A stretch of 64,000 nucleotides of DNA from Microbacterium sp. RURRCA19A (GTDB lineage: Bacteria > Actinomycetota > Actinomycetes > Actinomycetales > Microbacteriaceae). The translations under genes and the position numbers were made by a program. The notes below the pieces were generated by a model. The model made no database searches. It had not been told where the DNA came from and was given only the letters and a program-made list of their open reading frames with translations. Position 1 is the stretch's first letter. Every line of letters starts with the position of its first letter. Of the stretch, positions 34,913 through 43,806 are shown piece by piece. The stretch is from positions 83,102-147,101 of the forward strand of contig NZ_FTNQ01000006.1 of assembly GCF_900156455.1 (NCBI RefSeq). Reading direction: 5' to 3'.

Positions 34913-35476
34913 ATGACCTCCCGTCCCGCACCCGGCACCCGGCTCGTGTTCCGCTGGCGCAAGTGGGACGGGTCGCCGCACTGGGAGCAGGACTGCGTCT
35001 ACTTGGGCTCCGACAGCTGGGGCGACTGGTTCGGGCAGCAGATCGGGTGGCGGAGCGTCCGCCCGGGCCGCGAGTTCGTGTGCCGCGAGCCCAACGTCAC
35101 GCTCGTGCCGGCCAGCGGCGACTGGGCGTTCACGCACAACGCCGCACCGCATCCGGTGGCCGTGTACATCGATCTCGCGTGGAACGTCGGCTGGGACGAC
35201 GACGGCACCCCGGTCGGCATCGACATGGACCTGGATGTCGTGCGCCGCACCGACGAGCGCGGCACCTGGATCGACGACCGCGACGAATGGGACGAGCATC
35301 GCGTGCAGTACGGCTACCCCGCCGACATCCAGACGCACCTCGAGACCGTCGCCGCCGATCTCGAGCAGCGCGTGCGCGACCGGGAGGCGCCGTTCACGGA
35401 CGACGTCACCGGCCCGTGGCTGCGACACCTGGCCGACCTCGCGCAAGCCGGGGACGACGGCGCGGCCCGCGCCTAG
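34913..35476 (+). CDS. DUF402 domain protein
   Basis: This 187-residue protein has the DUF402 fold, related to FomD and Ntdp-type nucleoside phosphatases. Likely metal or phosphate ligands sit in YIDLAWNVGWDDDG and IDMDLDVVR. Activity on nucleoside diphosphates is known for some relatives but not shown here. TAGACT (34901-34906) is six bases before ATG. It is divergent from menF and precedes menG by nine bases. Confidence 0.8.
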   Translation: MTSRPAPGTRLVFRWRKWDGSPHWEQDCVYLGSDSWGDWFGQQIGWRSVRPGREFVCREPNVTLVPASGDWAFTHNAAPHPVAVYIDLAWNVGWDDDGTPVGIDMDLDVVRRTDERGTWIDDRDEWDEHRVQYGYPADIQTHLETVAADLEQRVRDREAPFTDDVTGPWLRHLADLAQAGDDGAARA

Positions 35477-35485
35477 ACTCGACGG

Positions 35486-36205
35486 GTGAGCAGCGACCCC
35501 AACCGCGCCGATCTCGGCAAGGACCCCCAGCGCGTCAGCGGAATGTTCGACCAGGTGGCCGCGGCCTACGACCGCACCAATTCGGTGCTGAGCCTCGGCA
35601 ACGACCGGTTCTGGCGCGTCGCGACCCTGAAGGCCGTCGCCCCGAAGCGGGGCGAGCGCATCCTCGACCTCGCCGCCGGCACGGGGACGTCATCGATGGC
35701 GTTCGTTCCCAGCGGAGCCCACGTCGTGGCGGCGGACTTCTCGCGCGGCATGATCGCCGAGGGGCGCCGTCGGCACGGGAACGTCCCGAATCTCGAGTTC
35801 GTCCAGGCGGATGCCACCGACCTGCCGTTCCAGGACGGCGAGTTCGACGCGGTGACCATGTCGTTCGGTCTGCGGAACGTCAACGACCCGCGGCGTGCGC
35901 TGCGCGAGCTGCGCCGGGTGACGAAGCCCGGGGGGCGCATCGTGGTGTGCGAGTTCTCGCATCCCCCGTCCCGCGTGTTCAACGGCCTCTACCGCTTCTA
36001 CAACGACCGCGTCCTCCCGATCGTCGCGAAGACGGTGAGTTCGAACGCCGAGGCCTACGACTACCTGAACGAATCGATCCGCGACTGGCCGAACCAGCCG
36101 ACGCTCGCGTCGTGGATGCGGGATGCCGGCTGGACGGACGTGGCGTACCGCAACCTCACGTTCGGCATCGTGGCCCTCCATCGCGGAGTGAATCCCGGCG
36201 CGTGA
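35486..36205 (+). CDS. menG: Demethylmenaquinone methyltransferase
   Basis: This is the SAM-dependent UbiE/MenG-type methyltransferase performing the last step of menaquinone synthesis. It has 239 residues. The SAM site ILDLAAGTGTSSMAF lies near residue 57. The UbiE signatures YDRTNSVLSLGNDRFWR and FGLRNVNDPRRALREL are both present. TAGACT (35474-35479) is six bases before the GTG at 35486. A second UbiE signature near the end (YLNESIRDWPNQPTLASWM) supports the call. Confidence 0.95.
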   Translation: MSSDPNRADLGKDPQRVSGMFDQVAAAYDRTNSVLSLGNDRFWRVATLKAVAPKRGERILDLAAGTGTSSMAFVPSGAHVVAADFSRGMIAEGRRRHGNVPNLEFVQADATDLPFQDGEFDAVTMSFGLRNVNDPRRALRELRRVTKPGGRIVVCEFSHPPSRVFNGLYRFYNDRVLPIVAKTVSSNAEAYDYLNESIRDWPNQPTLASWMRDAGWTDVAYRNLTFGIVALHRGVNPGA

Positions 36206-36274
36206 GGATGTGCGCGCTGTCAACCGTCGAGATACCGTCGGCTGCCCCGGACCGCGCCAGGATAGGCTGAAACC

Positions 36275-37336
36275 GTGACCCCGAGACCGCCCGCGGCCGG
36301 CACCCGCCTGTCGGGCAAGCTGGGCCTGAGTGACCGCATCTTCGGCGGGCTGCGCGCGCGCACCCTGCTCTCCACCGTCGAGGCAGGTCTCGACCTCGTC
36401 GAGAGCACCCTCGAACGCGAGGTGCGCAGCGCCGACCGACTCGCCGATGTCACCGCCCGATACCTGTACGAAGCGGGCGGGAAGCGCGTGCGCCCGATGC
36501 TCGCCATCCTCACCGCTCAGCTCGGCCGGGGCACGACGCCCGAGGTCGTCGAGGTGGCCACCGCTCTCGAACTGACGCATCTCGGCTCGCTGTATCACGA
36601 CGACGTCATGGACGGCGCCGACAAGCGCCGCGGCGTCCCCAGCGCGCAGACGGTGTGGGGCAACAACATCGCGATCCTCACCGGCGACCTCCTCTTCTCG
36701 CGCGCCAGCCAGCTCATGGCCCGCCGCGGTGAACGGGCGATCCAGCTGCAGGCCGACACCTTCGAACGACTCGTCCTCGGGCAGATGCACGAGACCGTCG
36801 GTCCGCAGGAGGGCGACGAGCCCGTCGAGTTCTACCTGCGTGTGCTGGCCGACAAGACCGGTTCGCTCATCGCCGCCGCCGCCCAGTCCGGTGTGATCTA
36901 CTCGGGCGCTCCCGAGGAGTTCGAAGCTCCGATGGTCGTCTTCGGCGAGAAGGCGGGCGTCGCCTTCCAGCTGCTCGACGACGTCATCGACCTGTCGCCC
37001 GATCCGTCCGAGACGGGCAAGGTCCCCGGCACCGATCTGCGCGCGGGTGTGCCGACGATGCCCTACCTGCTTCTCGGTCACCGGTCGGATCAGGCTTCGG
37101 CCGACCTGCGGGCGCGCATCGACGAGGGGCAGGATCGAATCGCCGCGGGCGCCGACCCCGCGATCCTCGACGATCCGCTCACGGAGTTGCGCGAGCACGA
37201 GACCACGCGCGAGACGCTCGACCTGGCCCACCGGTGGTCGCAAGAGGCGATCGACGCGCTCGCGCCCCTTCCGGACGGGGCTGTCCGCAAGGCCCTGACG
37301 CGGTTCGCCCGCGCCGTGGCCGACCGCTCCGCCTGA
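36275..37336 (+). CDS. Polyprenyl diphosphate synthase (trans type)
   Basis: This 353-residue all-helical prenyltransferase makes the long-chain diphosphate used by MenA. The first Asp-rich motif is LYHDDVMDGADKRRG near residue 108 and the second is QLLDDVIDLSPD near 235. GGKRVRP near residue 70 is the substrate-binding loop. Chain length cannot be predicted with confidence. TAGGCT (36263-36268) is six bases before GTG. Its position after menG supports the quinone side-chain role. Confidence 0.92.
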   Translation: MTPRPPAAGTRLSGKLGLSDRIFGGLRARTLLSTVEAGLDLVESTLEREVRSADRLADVTARYLYEAGGKRVRPMLAILTAQLGRGTTPEVVEVATALELTHLGSLYHDDVMDGADKRRGVPSAQTVWGNNIAILTGDLLFSRASQLMARRGERAIQLQADTFERLVLGQMHETVGPQEGDEPVEFYLRVLADKTGSLIAAAAQSGVIYSGAPEEFEAPMVVFGEKAGVAFQLLDDVIDLSPDPSETGKVPGTDLRAGVPTMPYLLLGHRSDQASADLRARIDEGQDRIAAGADPAILDDPLTELREHETTRETLDLAHRWSQEAIDALAPLPDGAVRKALTRFARAVADRSA

Positions 37337-37378
37337 CCTTTCCCCACACCCCCCCCGATCACGATCGAGAGGACCCCC

Positions 37379-38752
37379 ATGACGAAGCTGCGCCTTGCCA
37401 TCGTCGGCGCCGGCCCCGCCGGCATCTACGCCGCCGACATCCTGTTGAAGGCCGAGCGCGAGTTCGACGTGTCGATCGACCTGTTCGAGCAGCTCCCCGC
37501 CCCCTACGGCCTGGTCCGTTACGGGGTGGCCCCCGACCACCCGCGCATCAAGGGCGTCATCACGGCGCTCCGTGAGGTGCTCGACCGGGGTGACATCCGC
37601 ATCTTCGGCAACGTGAACTTCGGCACCGACATCACGCTCGACGACCTGAAGCAGCACTACAACGCCGTCATCTTCGCCACCGGCGCGATCCGCGACGCCG
37701 ACCTCGACATCCCCGGCATCGACGCGCACGGCTCCTACGGCGCCGCCGACTTCGTGAGCTGGTTCGACGGGCATCCCGACGTCCCGCGCGAGTGGCCGCT
37801 GGAGGCCGAGTCGGTCGCCGTCATCGGCAACGGCAACGTCGCCCTCGACATCACGCGCATGCTCGCCAAGCACGCCGACGACCTCCTTCCCACCGAGGTG
37901 CCCGACAACGTCTACCAGGGGCTCAAGGCCTCGCCCGTCACCGACGTGCACGTGTTCGGCCGTCGCGGCCCCGCCCAGGTGAAGTTCACCCCGCTGGAGC
38001 TGCGCGAGCTCGGCGAGCTGCGCGACGTCGACATGGTCGTCTACGACGAGGACTTCGACTACGACGAGGCCTCCCGCACCGCGATCGAGACCAACAAGCA
38101 GGTCAAGGTCATCGACCGCGTGCTGCAGCAGTGGCGTACCCGCCCGGGCGTCAACAACGCCGGCGGAGAGGCTTCGCGCCGTCTGCACCTGCACTTCTGG
38201 GCGAAGCCGCTCGAGGTCGTGACGGATGCCGACGGCCGCGTGGCCGCGTTGAAGTACGAGCGCACGAAGCCCGACGCCGAAGGCGGCGTGGTCGGCACCG
38301 GCGAGATCCGCGAGGTGCCGATCCAGGCGATCTACCGCGCGGTCGGCTACTTCGGTTCCCCGCTCACCGACGTGCCGTTCGACGAGCGTCACGGCGTCAT
38401 CCCCAACCACGAGGGCCAGGTCCTGGCATCCGACTCCAACGAGCGGATCCCGGGCCTCTACGCGACCGGCTGGATCAAGCGCGGTCCCGTCGGCCTGATC
38501 GGGCACACCAAGTCGGATGCCATGGAGACGGTGCGCCACGTCATCAACGACCAGGCCGAGTGGTGGCGTCCCGCCCACCCCGAGGAGGAGGCGATCCCCG
38601 CCCTGCTCGAGGAGCGCGGCGTCCGGTGGACCGACCTCGACGGCTGGCACCGCCTCGACGAGCACGAGATCGCCCTCGGCGCGCCGCACGAGCGTGCGCG
38701 CATCAAGGTCGTGCCGCGCGACGAGATGATCCGCGTCTCCCGCGGCGAGTAA
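37379..38752 (+). CDS. Ferredoxin-NADP reductase, adrenodoxin-reductase type
   Basis: This 457-residue flavoprotein resembles mycobacterial FprA. The FAD site IVGAGPAGIYAADIL is at the N-terminus. APYGLVRYGVAPDHPRIK is a family signature, and the NADP site is VIGNGNVALDITRML. The C-terminal ATGWIKRGPVGLIGHTKSDA is also typical. It moves electrons between NADPH and ferredoxins, for example for P450s. AGAGGA precedes the ATG by seven bases. It may share the polyprenyl synthase transcript, 42 bases upstream. Confidence 0.92.
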   Translation: MTKLRLAIVGAGPAGIYAADILLKAEREFDVSIDLFEQLPAPYGLVRYGVAPDHPRIKGVITALREVLDRGDIRIFGNVNFGTDITLDDLKQHYNAVIFATGAIRDADLDIPGIDAHGSYGAADFVSWFDGHPDVPREWPLEAESVAVIGNGNVALDITRMLAKHADDLLPTEVPDNVYQGLKASPVTDVHVFGRRGPAQVKFTPLELRELGELRDVDMVVYDEDFDYDEASRTAIETNKQVKVIDRVLQQWRTRPGVNNAGGEASRRLHLHFWAKPLEVVTDADGRVAALKYERTKPDAEGGVVGTGEIREVPIQAIYRAVGYFGSPLTDVPFDERHGVIPNHEGQVLASDSNERIPGLYATGWIKRGPVGLIGHTKSDAMETVRHVINDQAEWWRPAHPEEEAIPALLEERGVRWTDLDGWHRLDEHEIALGAPHERARIKVVPRDEMIRVSRGE

Positions 38753-38785
38753 CGGGGGTTAGACCCCCACCCGTAGGCTGTGCCC

Positions 38786-39757
38786 ATGGGGGACGCGGGG
38801 GAGTGGCATCCGGACATCCTCGGGCCGGGCTTCGAGCAGCGGACTCTGCCGCTGGGCGCGGACGACGAGGGTGAGGTCGTCGCCACCCTGGTGCGCGCGA
38901 TGCCGCACCCGGGCGCGCGCCTGTTCGGGGCGTGGCGCGATATCGACGTGCTGTACGTGCACGGGTGGTCGGACTACTTCTTCCAGGCGGACCTCGCGCG
39001 GTTCTTCACCGACCGCGGCGCGCGTTTCCACGCGCTGGATCTGCGCAAGTACGGGCGCAGCATCCGGCCCGGGCAGACGCGCGGCTACGTCGCCGCGCTC
39101 GACGTGTACGACGCCGACATCGAGGCGGCGCTCGAGGCCATGGGGACGCAGGCGCGCGGGCGGCGGCTCGTGCTCCTCGGGCACAGCACGGGTGGGCTGA
39201 CGCTGACACTGTGGGCGGCACGGCATCCGGGACGCGCGCACGCCGTCGTGCTCAACAGCCCGTGGCTGGAGTTGCAGCTCGGCCCGCTCGGACGTCAGGC
39301 CCTGGCTCCGATCCTCAACGCGCGCGCCCGCATCGACCCGCTGGGCACGCACCCGGTCGTCGATCTCGGGTTCTACACGCGTGCCCAACGCGAGGTGGGG
39401 ACTCTTCCCGACAGCCCGGACGGGTGGCGGCCCGAGCGCGGCTTCCCGACCCATCCGGGGTGGCTCGCCGCGGTCGTCGCGGGCCACGCGCGGGTGGCAT
39501 CCGGGGTCGATGTCGGGTGCCCGGCACTGGTGTTGTTGTCGGCCCGGTCGACGTCGGCGCTGTCCTGGAGCGATGCCATGCGCGAGACCGACTCGGTGCT
39601 CGTCGTCGACGACATCGCCCGCGCGGCGACCCGTATCGCGCGGGAGGTCACGATCTCGCGCATCGACGGCGCGCTGCACGACGTCTTCCTGTCGCAGCGG
39701 AACGTCCGGGACGAGGCGTTCGCCGCCCTCGACCGATGGTCGGGGTGGCTAGCCTAG
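38786..39757 (+). CDS. Alpha/beta-hydrolase (serine hydrolase)
   Basis: This is a 323-residue alpha/beta-hydrolase with the nucleophile elbow LLGHSTGG near residue 130, an oxyanion segment YVHGWSDYFF, and a likely catalytic His in DGALHDVFLS near the end. It resembles lysophospholipase/monoglyceride lipase-like members. The substrate is unknown. TAGGCT (38774-38779) lies six bases before ATG 38786; a GTG at 38780 is inside the spacer and was rejected. Confidence 0.83.
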   Translation: MGDAGEWHPDILGPGFEQRTLPLGADDEGEVVATLVRAMPHPGARLFGAWRDIDVLYVHGWSDYFFQADLARFFTDRGARFHALDLRKYGRSIRPGQTRGYVAALDVYDADIEAALEAMGTQARGRRLVLLGHSTGGLTLTLWAARHPGRAHAVVLNSPWLELQLGPLGRQALAPILNARARIDPLGTHPVVDLGFYTRAQREVGTLPDSPDGWRPERGFPTHPGWLAAVVAGHARVASGVDVGCPALVLLSARSTSALSWSDAMRETDSVLVVDDIARAATRIAREVTISRIDGALHDVFLSQRNVRDEAFAALDRWSGWLA

Positions 39758-39778
39758 AGGGCTGAGCGAAGGAGCCTC

Positions 39779-41470
39779 ATGACCTCGACCACCCCCACCG
39801 AGCAGTACCGCGCCGCCCGCGACCTCCTCCTCGCCGCCCGCACCGACCCGGACCACGCCGCGGCGTTCGAATGGCCGAGGATCGAGGGGCCGTTCAACTG
39901 GGCGATCGACTGGTTCGACCCGATGGCGCGAGGCAACGACGCACCGGCCCTCATCGTGGTCGACGATGACGAGACCCACCATGAGCGGACGTTCGACGAG
40001 CTGGCGCGCCGCTCGGATCAGCTGGCCGCCTGGCTGGCATCCCGGGGCGTGCGCGCGGGGCACGCGGTGCTGCTGATGCTCGGCAACCAGGTCGAGCTGT
40101 GGGAGTCGATGCTGGCGATCATGAAGCTCGGCGGCGTCATCGCGCCGACCACGACGGCGCTCGGGCCGGGCGATCTGGCCGACCGTATCGATCGGGCCGA
40201 GATCCGGCACGTCATCGTCGGATCCGCGGATGCCGACAAGTTCGACGGTGCGGGTCAGGACCTGGGCCGCATCGTGGTCGGCGAAGCGCTGCCGGGGTGG
40301 GCCCGCTACGACGACGCGTTCCTCGCGGAGGCGGAACCCGCCCGGCATCCCGGAACCACCGCCGACGACCGCCTGCTGCTGTACTTCACCTCCGGGACGA
40401 CGTCGAAGCCGAAGCTCGTCGAGCACACGCACGCGTCCTACCCGGTCGGCCACCTGTCGACCATGTACTGGCTGGGGCTCGAGCCGGGCGACGTGCACCT
40501 CGCCATCAGTTCGCCGGGGTGGGCGAAGCACGCGTGGAGCTGCTTCTTCGCCCCGTGGATCGCCGAGGCGACCGTTCTCGCGCTGAACTACTCCCGGTTC
40601 TCGGCCGACCGGTTGCTGTCGGAGCTCGAACGCGATCGCGTGACGACGTTCTGTGCTCCGCCGACGGTGTGGCGCATGCTCATCCAGGCCGATCTGACGG
40701 GGCGGTGCGGGGCGCTGCGCGAAGTCGTCTCGGCGGGGGAGCCGCTGAACCCCGAGGTGATCGCCCACGTGCAGCGCGCGTGGCAGCTCGACATCCGCGA
40801 CGGGTACGGCCAGACGGAGATGACGGCGATCGTCGCGAACACCCCGGGCGCGGGCCTCGTGCCCGGCTCGATGGGACGGCCGCTGCCCGGCTGTCCCGTC
40901 GTCATCGTCGACCCGCTCACCGGTGAGCGTGCGGACGAGGGCGAGATCTGCCTCGATCTCACGAACCGGCCTCTCAACCTCATGACCGGATACGTCGCGG
41001 ATCCGGAGCGCAACGCGGATGCCTTCGCCGACGGGCTCTTCCACACCGGCGACGTCGCCCGTCGCGACGAGACCGGAAGCATCACCTACATCGGCCGCAC
41101 CGACGACGTCTTCAAGTCCTCGGACTACAAGATCAGCCCGTTCGAGCTGGAGAGCGTGCTGATCGAGCACCCCGCCGTCGTCGAGGCAGCCGTCGTGCCC
41201 GCGCCGGACGCGCTGCGCCTGTCGGTTCCGAAGGCGTACGTCGTCCTGGCATCCGGGCACGAGCCGGGCGAGGAGGTCGCGCTGGAGATCCTGCGCTTCG
41301 CGCGGGAGAATCTCGCGCCCTTCCAGCGGTTGCGGCGCATCGAGTTCGCCCAGCTGCCCAAGACGATCTCGGGCAAGATCCGCCGCGTCGAGCTGCGCGA
41401 GCGCGAGGAGCGCGCCGCCCGCGGCGAGATCGTCGTCGTGGAGTGGCGCGACGACCGCCTGCGCGGCTGA
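39779..41470 (+). CDS. Acyl-CoA synthetase (AMP-forming, ACSM/benzoate-CoA ligase-like)
   Basis: This is a 563-residue adenylate-forming ligase. The P-loop LLYFTSGTTSKPKLVEHTH is near residue 200, the adenine motif DGYGQTEMTAI near 340, the hinge GRTDDVFKSSDYKISPFELE near 440, and the catalytic Lys in LPKTISGKIRRVELR near the C-terminus. The sequence is close to medium-chain acyl-CoA synthetases; an aromatic acid substrate is possible. AAGGAG precedes ATG by five bases. It is 12 bases before arr. Confidence 0.88.
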   Translation: MTSTTPTEQYRAARDLLLAARTDPDHAAAFEWPRIEGPFNWAIDWFDPMARGNDAPALIVVDDDETHHERTFDELARRSDQLAAWLASRGVRAGHAVLLMLGNQVELWESMLAIMKLGGVIAPTTTALGPGDLADRIDRAEIRHVIVGSADADKFDGAGQDLGRIVVGEALPGWARYDDAFLAEAEPARHPGTTADDRLLLYFTSGTTSKPKLVEHTHASYPVGHLSTMYWLGLEPGDVHLAISSPGWAKHAWSCFFAPWIAEATVLALNYSRFSADRLLSELERDRVTTFCAPPTVWRMLIQADLTGRCGALREVVSAGEPLNPEVIAHVQRAWQLDIRDGYGQTEMTAIVANTPGAGLVPGSMGRPLPGCPVVIVDPLTGERADEGEICLDLTNRPLNLMTGYVADPERNADAFADGLFHTGDVARRDETGSITYIGRTDDVFKSSDYKISPFELESVLIEHPAVVEAAVVPAPDALRLSVPKAYVVLASGHEPGEEVALEILRFARENLAPFQRLRRIEFAQLPKTISGKIRRVELREREERAARGEIVVVEWRDDRLRG

Positions 41471-41481
41471 GAGGACAACAG

Positions 41482-41877
41482 ATGGAAACCGGACCCTTCT
41501 TCCACGGAACGAGAGCGGACCTCCGGGTCGGCGACCTCCTCACGCCCGGCTTCCGGTCGAACTACCGGCCGGAGGTGGTCATGAACCACATCTACTTCAC
41601 GGCGCTCCTCGACGGAGCCGGGCTGGCGGCCGAGATCATCCCCGGCGACGGTCCGCCGCGGGTCTACGAGGTCGAGCCGACGGGGGAGTGGGAGGACGAC
41701 CCCAACGTCACCGACAAGAAGTTCCCCGGGAACCCGACGCGGTCCTACCGCAGCGCCGCCCCGTTGCGCGTCGTGGCCGAGCGTGACGACTGGACGCGAC
41801 TCACGCCCGAGGTGCTCGCCGAGTGGCGGACCCGACTCGCCCGCATGCGCGACGAGAACGCCGAGATCATCAACTGA
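41482..41877 (+). CDS. arr: NAD(+)-rifampin ADP-ribosyltransferase
   Basis: This 131-residue enzyme inactivates rifamycins by ADP-ribosylation using NAD. The family signatures FFHGTRADLRVGDLL at residues 6-20 and WEDDPNVTDKKFPGNPTRSY at about 72-91 are present, including the acidic residue needed for catalysis. GAGGA precedes ATG by six bases. The last 64 bases of the gene, stop included, are repeated exactly just downstream. The gene is chromosomal beside housekeeping genes, as in many actinobacteria, so it looks intrinsic and not acquired. Confidence 0.93.
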   Translation: METGPFFHGTRADLRVGDLLTPGFRSNYRPEVVMNHIYFTALLDGAGLAAEIIPGDGPPRVYEVEPTGEWEDDPNVTDKKFPGNPTRSYRSAAPLRVVAERDDWTRLTPEVLAEWRTRLARMRDENAEIIN

Positions 41878-41948
41878 GGGATCAGCTCGCCGAGTGGCGG
41901 ACCCGACTCGCCCGCATGCGCGACGAGAACGCCGAGATCATCAACTGA
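41814..41948 (+). repeat. Tandem duplication of the arr 3' end
   Basis: The 64 bases ending at the arr stop (41814-41877) recur without change at 41885-41948, a period of 71 bases. The second copy has no start codon of its own in frame and is probably not translated. Confidence 0.95.
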
Positions 41949-41952
41949 ACTC

Positions 41953-42090
41953 CTAGCTCGGTTCCGTGGTGCGGATCAGCCCGCAGGTCACGCACGACCA
42001 CGCCACGAGGAAACGCTCGTCGTCGAGCACCTCGAACCGCAACGGATCGCCGCACGTCGGGCAGGTCGGGAGACCCTCGGGTGTCCTCAC
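41953..42090 (-). CDS. Small zinc-ribbon protein
   Basis: This is a 45-residue protein with two Cys pairs, CPTCG and CVTCG, separated by 19 residues, the layout of a small zinc ribbon. Function is unknown. GTG 42090 is chosen because it overlaps the stop of the DHFR-like gene as GTGA (42087-42090), matching the coupling style used across the window. The frame is open further upstream, but only as antisense to that gene. Confidence 0.7.
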   Translation of the reverse strand: MRTPEGLPTCPTCGDPLRFEVLDDERFLVAWSCVTCGLIRTTEPS

Positions 42091-42728
42091 CGCTCGAACG
42101 TCACGTGAACGACGCCGCTCTCGGCGACTTCCGACGTGACGCGGTAGTCCGTGTGCAGGTGCTCCAGGTCGTCCCACAGGCGGGTGCCGCGCCCCAGGAC
42201 CACGGGGCGGATGGCGACGTGCAGCCGGTCGACGAGGCCCGCGGCGAGGGCGGAGCGCGCGGTCGAGACGCCGCCGCCCACGCGCACGTCGGCGTCACTG
42301 GCGAGTCCGGTCGCCCGGCGCACGGCATCCTCGATCCCCGTCCGGACGAACTCGAATCGCGTGCCGTTCGCGAACTCGATCGGCGCGCGTTCCCGGTGCG
42401 TCAGCACGAGCACCGGCACGCGGAACGGCGGCTCGTCGCCCCACCATCCACGCCAGTCCGGGTCGTCGGGGAACGAGTGGATGCCGAACATCCCCGCGCC
42501 CATGACCTCGGCGCCGACGCCCTCGAAGTAGGCGGCGGCGTACCGGTCGTCGATTCCGGTCGTCCCCGCGCCGGAGGTGTCGCCGAACACCCGCGCGCGG
42601 AACGTGCGCGTGGCCATGTAGTCCTCGACGAGCAGCCCCCAGTCGGCCCCCATCGGGTTCTCGGGCGAGATGTCGGCGGGCGCGGCGACCCCGTCGAGCG
42701 AGATGTTCAGATCGACACGGACGGCCAT
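42087..42728 (-). CDS. Dihydrofolate reductase-family protein (RibD C-terminal type)
   Basis: This is a 213-residue protein of the RibD_C/DHFR-like family, with LNISLDGVAA at the N-terminus, a nucleotide-binding VRVGGGVSTARSALAAGLVD segment near residue 150, and IRPVVLGRGTRLWDDL. Members are usually uncharacterised NADPH-dependent reductases, and a role in folate or riboflavin metabolism is not assured. CCAGGG precedes the ATG by six bases. It is coupled to the zinc-ribbon gene. Confidence 0.87.
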   Translation of the reverse strand: MAVRVDLNISLDGVAAPADISPENPMGADWGLLVEDYMATRTFRARVFGDTSGAGTTGIDDRYAAAYFEGVGAEVMGAGMFGIHSFPDDPDWRGWWGDEPPFRVPVLVLTHRERAPIEFANGTRFEFVRTGIEDAVRRATGLASDADVRVGGGVSTARSALAAGLVDRLHVAIRPVVLGRGTRLWDDLEHLHTDYRVTSEVAESGVVHVTFER

Positions 42729-42748
42729 GGCATCCCTGGAATGTCCTC

Positions 42749-43237
42749 TTAGCGGTAGTTCGTGAACTGCAGGTCGACGTCGAGGTCGGCGGCCTTGAGG
42801 AGGCGCTGGACCTCCTGCAGGTCGTCGCGGGACTTCGACTGCACGCGCAGCTCGTCGCCCTGGATCTGCGACTTCACGCTCTTGGGGCCCTCGTCGCGGA
42901 TGATCTTGCCGATCTTCTTGGCGTTCTCCTGCGAGATGCCTTCCTTGAGCGTCGAGGTGATGCGGTATTCCTTGCCGCCGGCGACCGGGTCACCCGTCTC
43001 GAGGCTCTTCAGCGAGATGCCGCGCTTGATGAGCTTGGTCTGGAAGACGTCGAGCACGGCTTTCGCCCGCTCCTCGGAGTTCGCCTTGATGAGGATCGCC
43101 TCACCGCTCCACTCGATGGAGGCGTCGGTGCCCTTGAAGTCGTAGCGCTGTTCGACCTCTTTGCGGGCCTGGTTCAGGGCGTTGTCGGCTTCCTGGCGGT
43201 CGATCTTGGAGACGATGTCGAATGAGCTGTCGGCCAT
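42749..43237 (-). CDS. YajQ-family nucleotide-binding protein
   Basis: This 162-residue cytoplasmic protein has the two-ferredoxin-fold YajQ layout: [13 protein letters not shown] at the N-terminus, [13 protein letters not shown], and the C-terminal [22 protein letters not shown]. Some homologues bind cyclic di-GMP or nucleic acid. TAGAAT (43244-43249) lies six bases before ATG, so it is probably leaderless. It is divergent from the FBP gene. Confidence 0.93.
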   Translation of the reverse strand: MADSSFDIVSKIDRQEADNALNQARKEVEQRYDFKGTDASIEWSGEAILIKANSEERAKAVLDVFQTKLIKRGISLKSLETGDPVAGGKEYRITSTLKEGISQENAKKIGKIIRDEGPKSVKSQIQGDELRVQSKSRDDLQEVQRLLKAADLDVDLQFTNYR

Positions 43238-43305
43238 TCCGTGATTCTAGCGAGCGTCGACGGGCCCGGCCCGGCGTGCCCGGGTCGCTCGTAGACTCGG
43301 ATGCC

Positions 43306-43806
43306 ATGCGAGCACTCACCGAGAACGAGGTGCGCGATGCGTTCGTCAACGCCGCGCCCGAGGAGTTGCGGGTCGTGGCGCTGCCGCACGACTTCCTGCT
43401 CACCGACTGGGACCACCTCGACTTCTTCGCGTGGCGAGACCCGCGCAGTCGGGGGCGCGGGTACCTCGTGACCGAGCGCAACGGTGAGCCGACGGGGATC
43501 GTGCTGCGGGTTGCCGACGGGCAATCGCGCGCGCGGGCGGCCATGTGCAATCTCTGCCACACGATGCAACCGGGCGACCAAGTGGCGTTGTTCACGGCGC
43601 GGAAAGCCGGGGCGGCGGGGGAACACGGCGATACGGTCGGAACGTACATGTGCGCCGACCTGTCGTGCCACGAGAACGTGCGCCTCGCGATGCCGCTGGC
43701 GCCGAGTGAGATCCGCGGGAGTGTGGACATGAAGATCGACGGCACCAAGCGCCGCACCGAGGCTTTCGTCGAGCGCGTGCTCGAGACGGCCGGGGTGCAG
43801 CGATGA
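43306..43806 (+). CDS. FBP-type treble-clef zinc-finger protein
   Basis: This 166-residue protein matches the actinobacterial FBP_C group, related to the C-terminal zinc finger of the EF-G-binding protein. The Cys pairs CNLCHTMQPG and CADLSCHEN make the treble clef. An EF-G/ribosome role, including fusidic acid tolerance in relatives, is possible but not shown. TAGACT (43292-43297) lies eight bases before ATG. Its stop overlaps the PfkB start by four bases. Confidence 0.85.
   Translation: MRALTENEVRDAFVNAAPEELRVVALPHDFLLTDWDHLDFFAWRDPRSRGRGYLVTERNGEPTGIVLRVADGQSRARAAMCNLCHTMQPGDQVALFTARKAGAAGEHGDTVGTYMCADLSCHENVRLAMPLAPSEIRGSVDMKIDGTKRRTEAFVERVLETAGVQR

Noticed and set aside
41885..41948. 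A second small gene made from the copied arr 3' end
   Set aside because: No in-frame start or ribosome site precedes it; it is a duplication scar.
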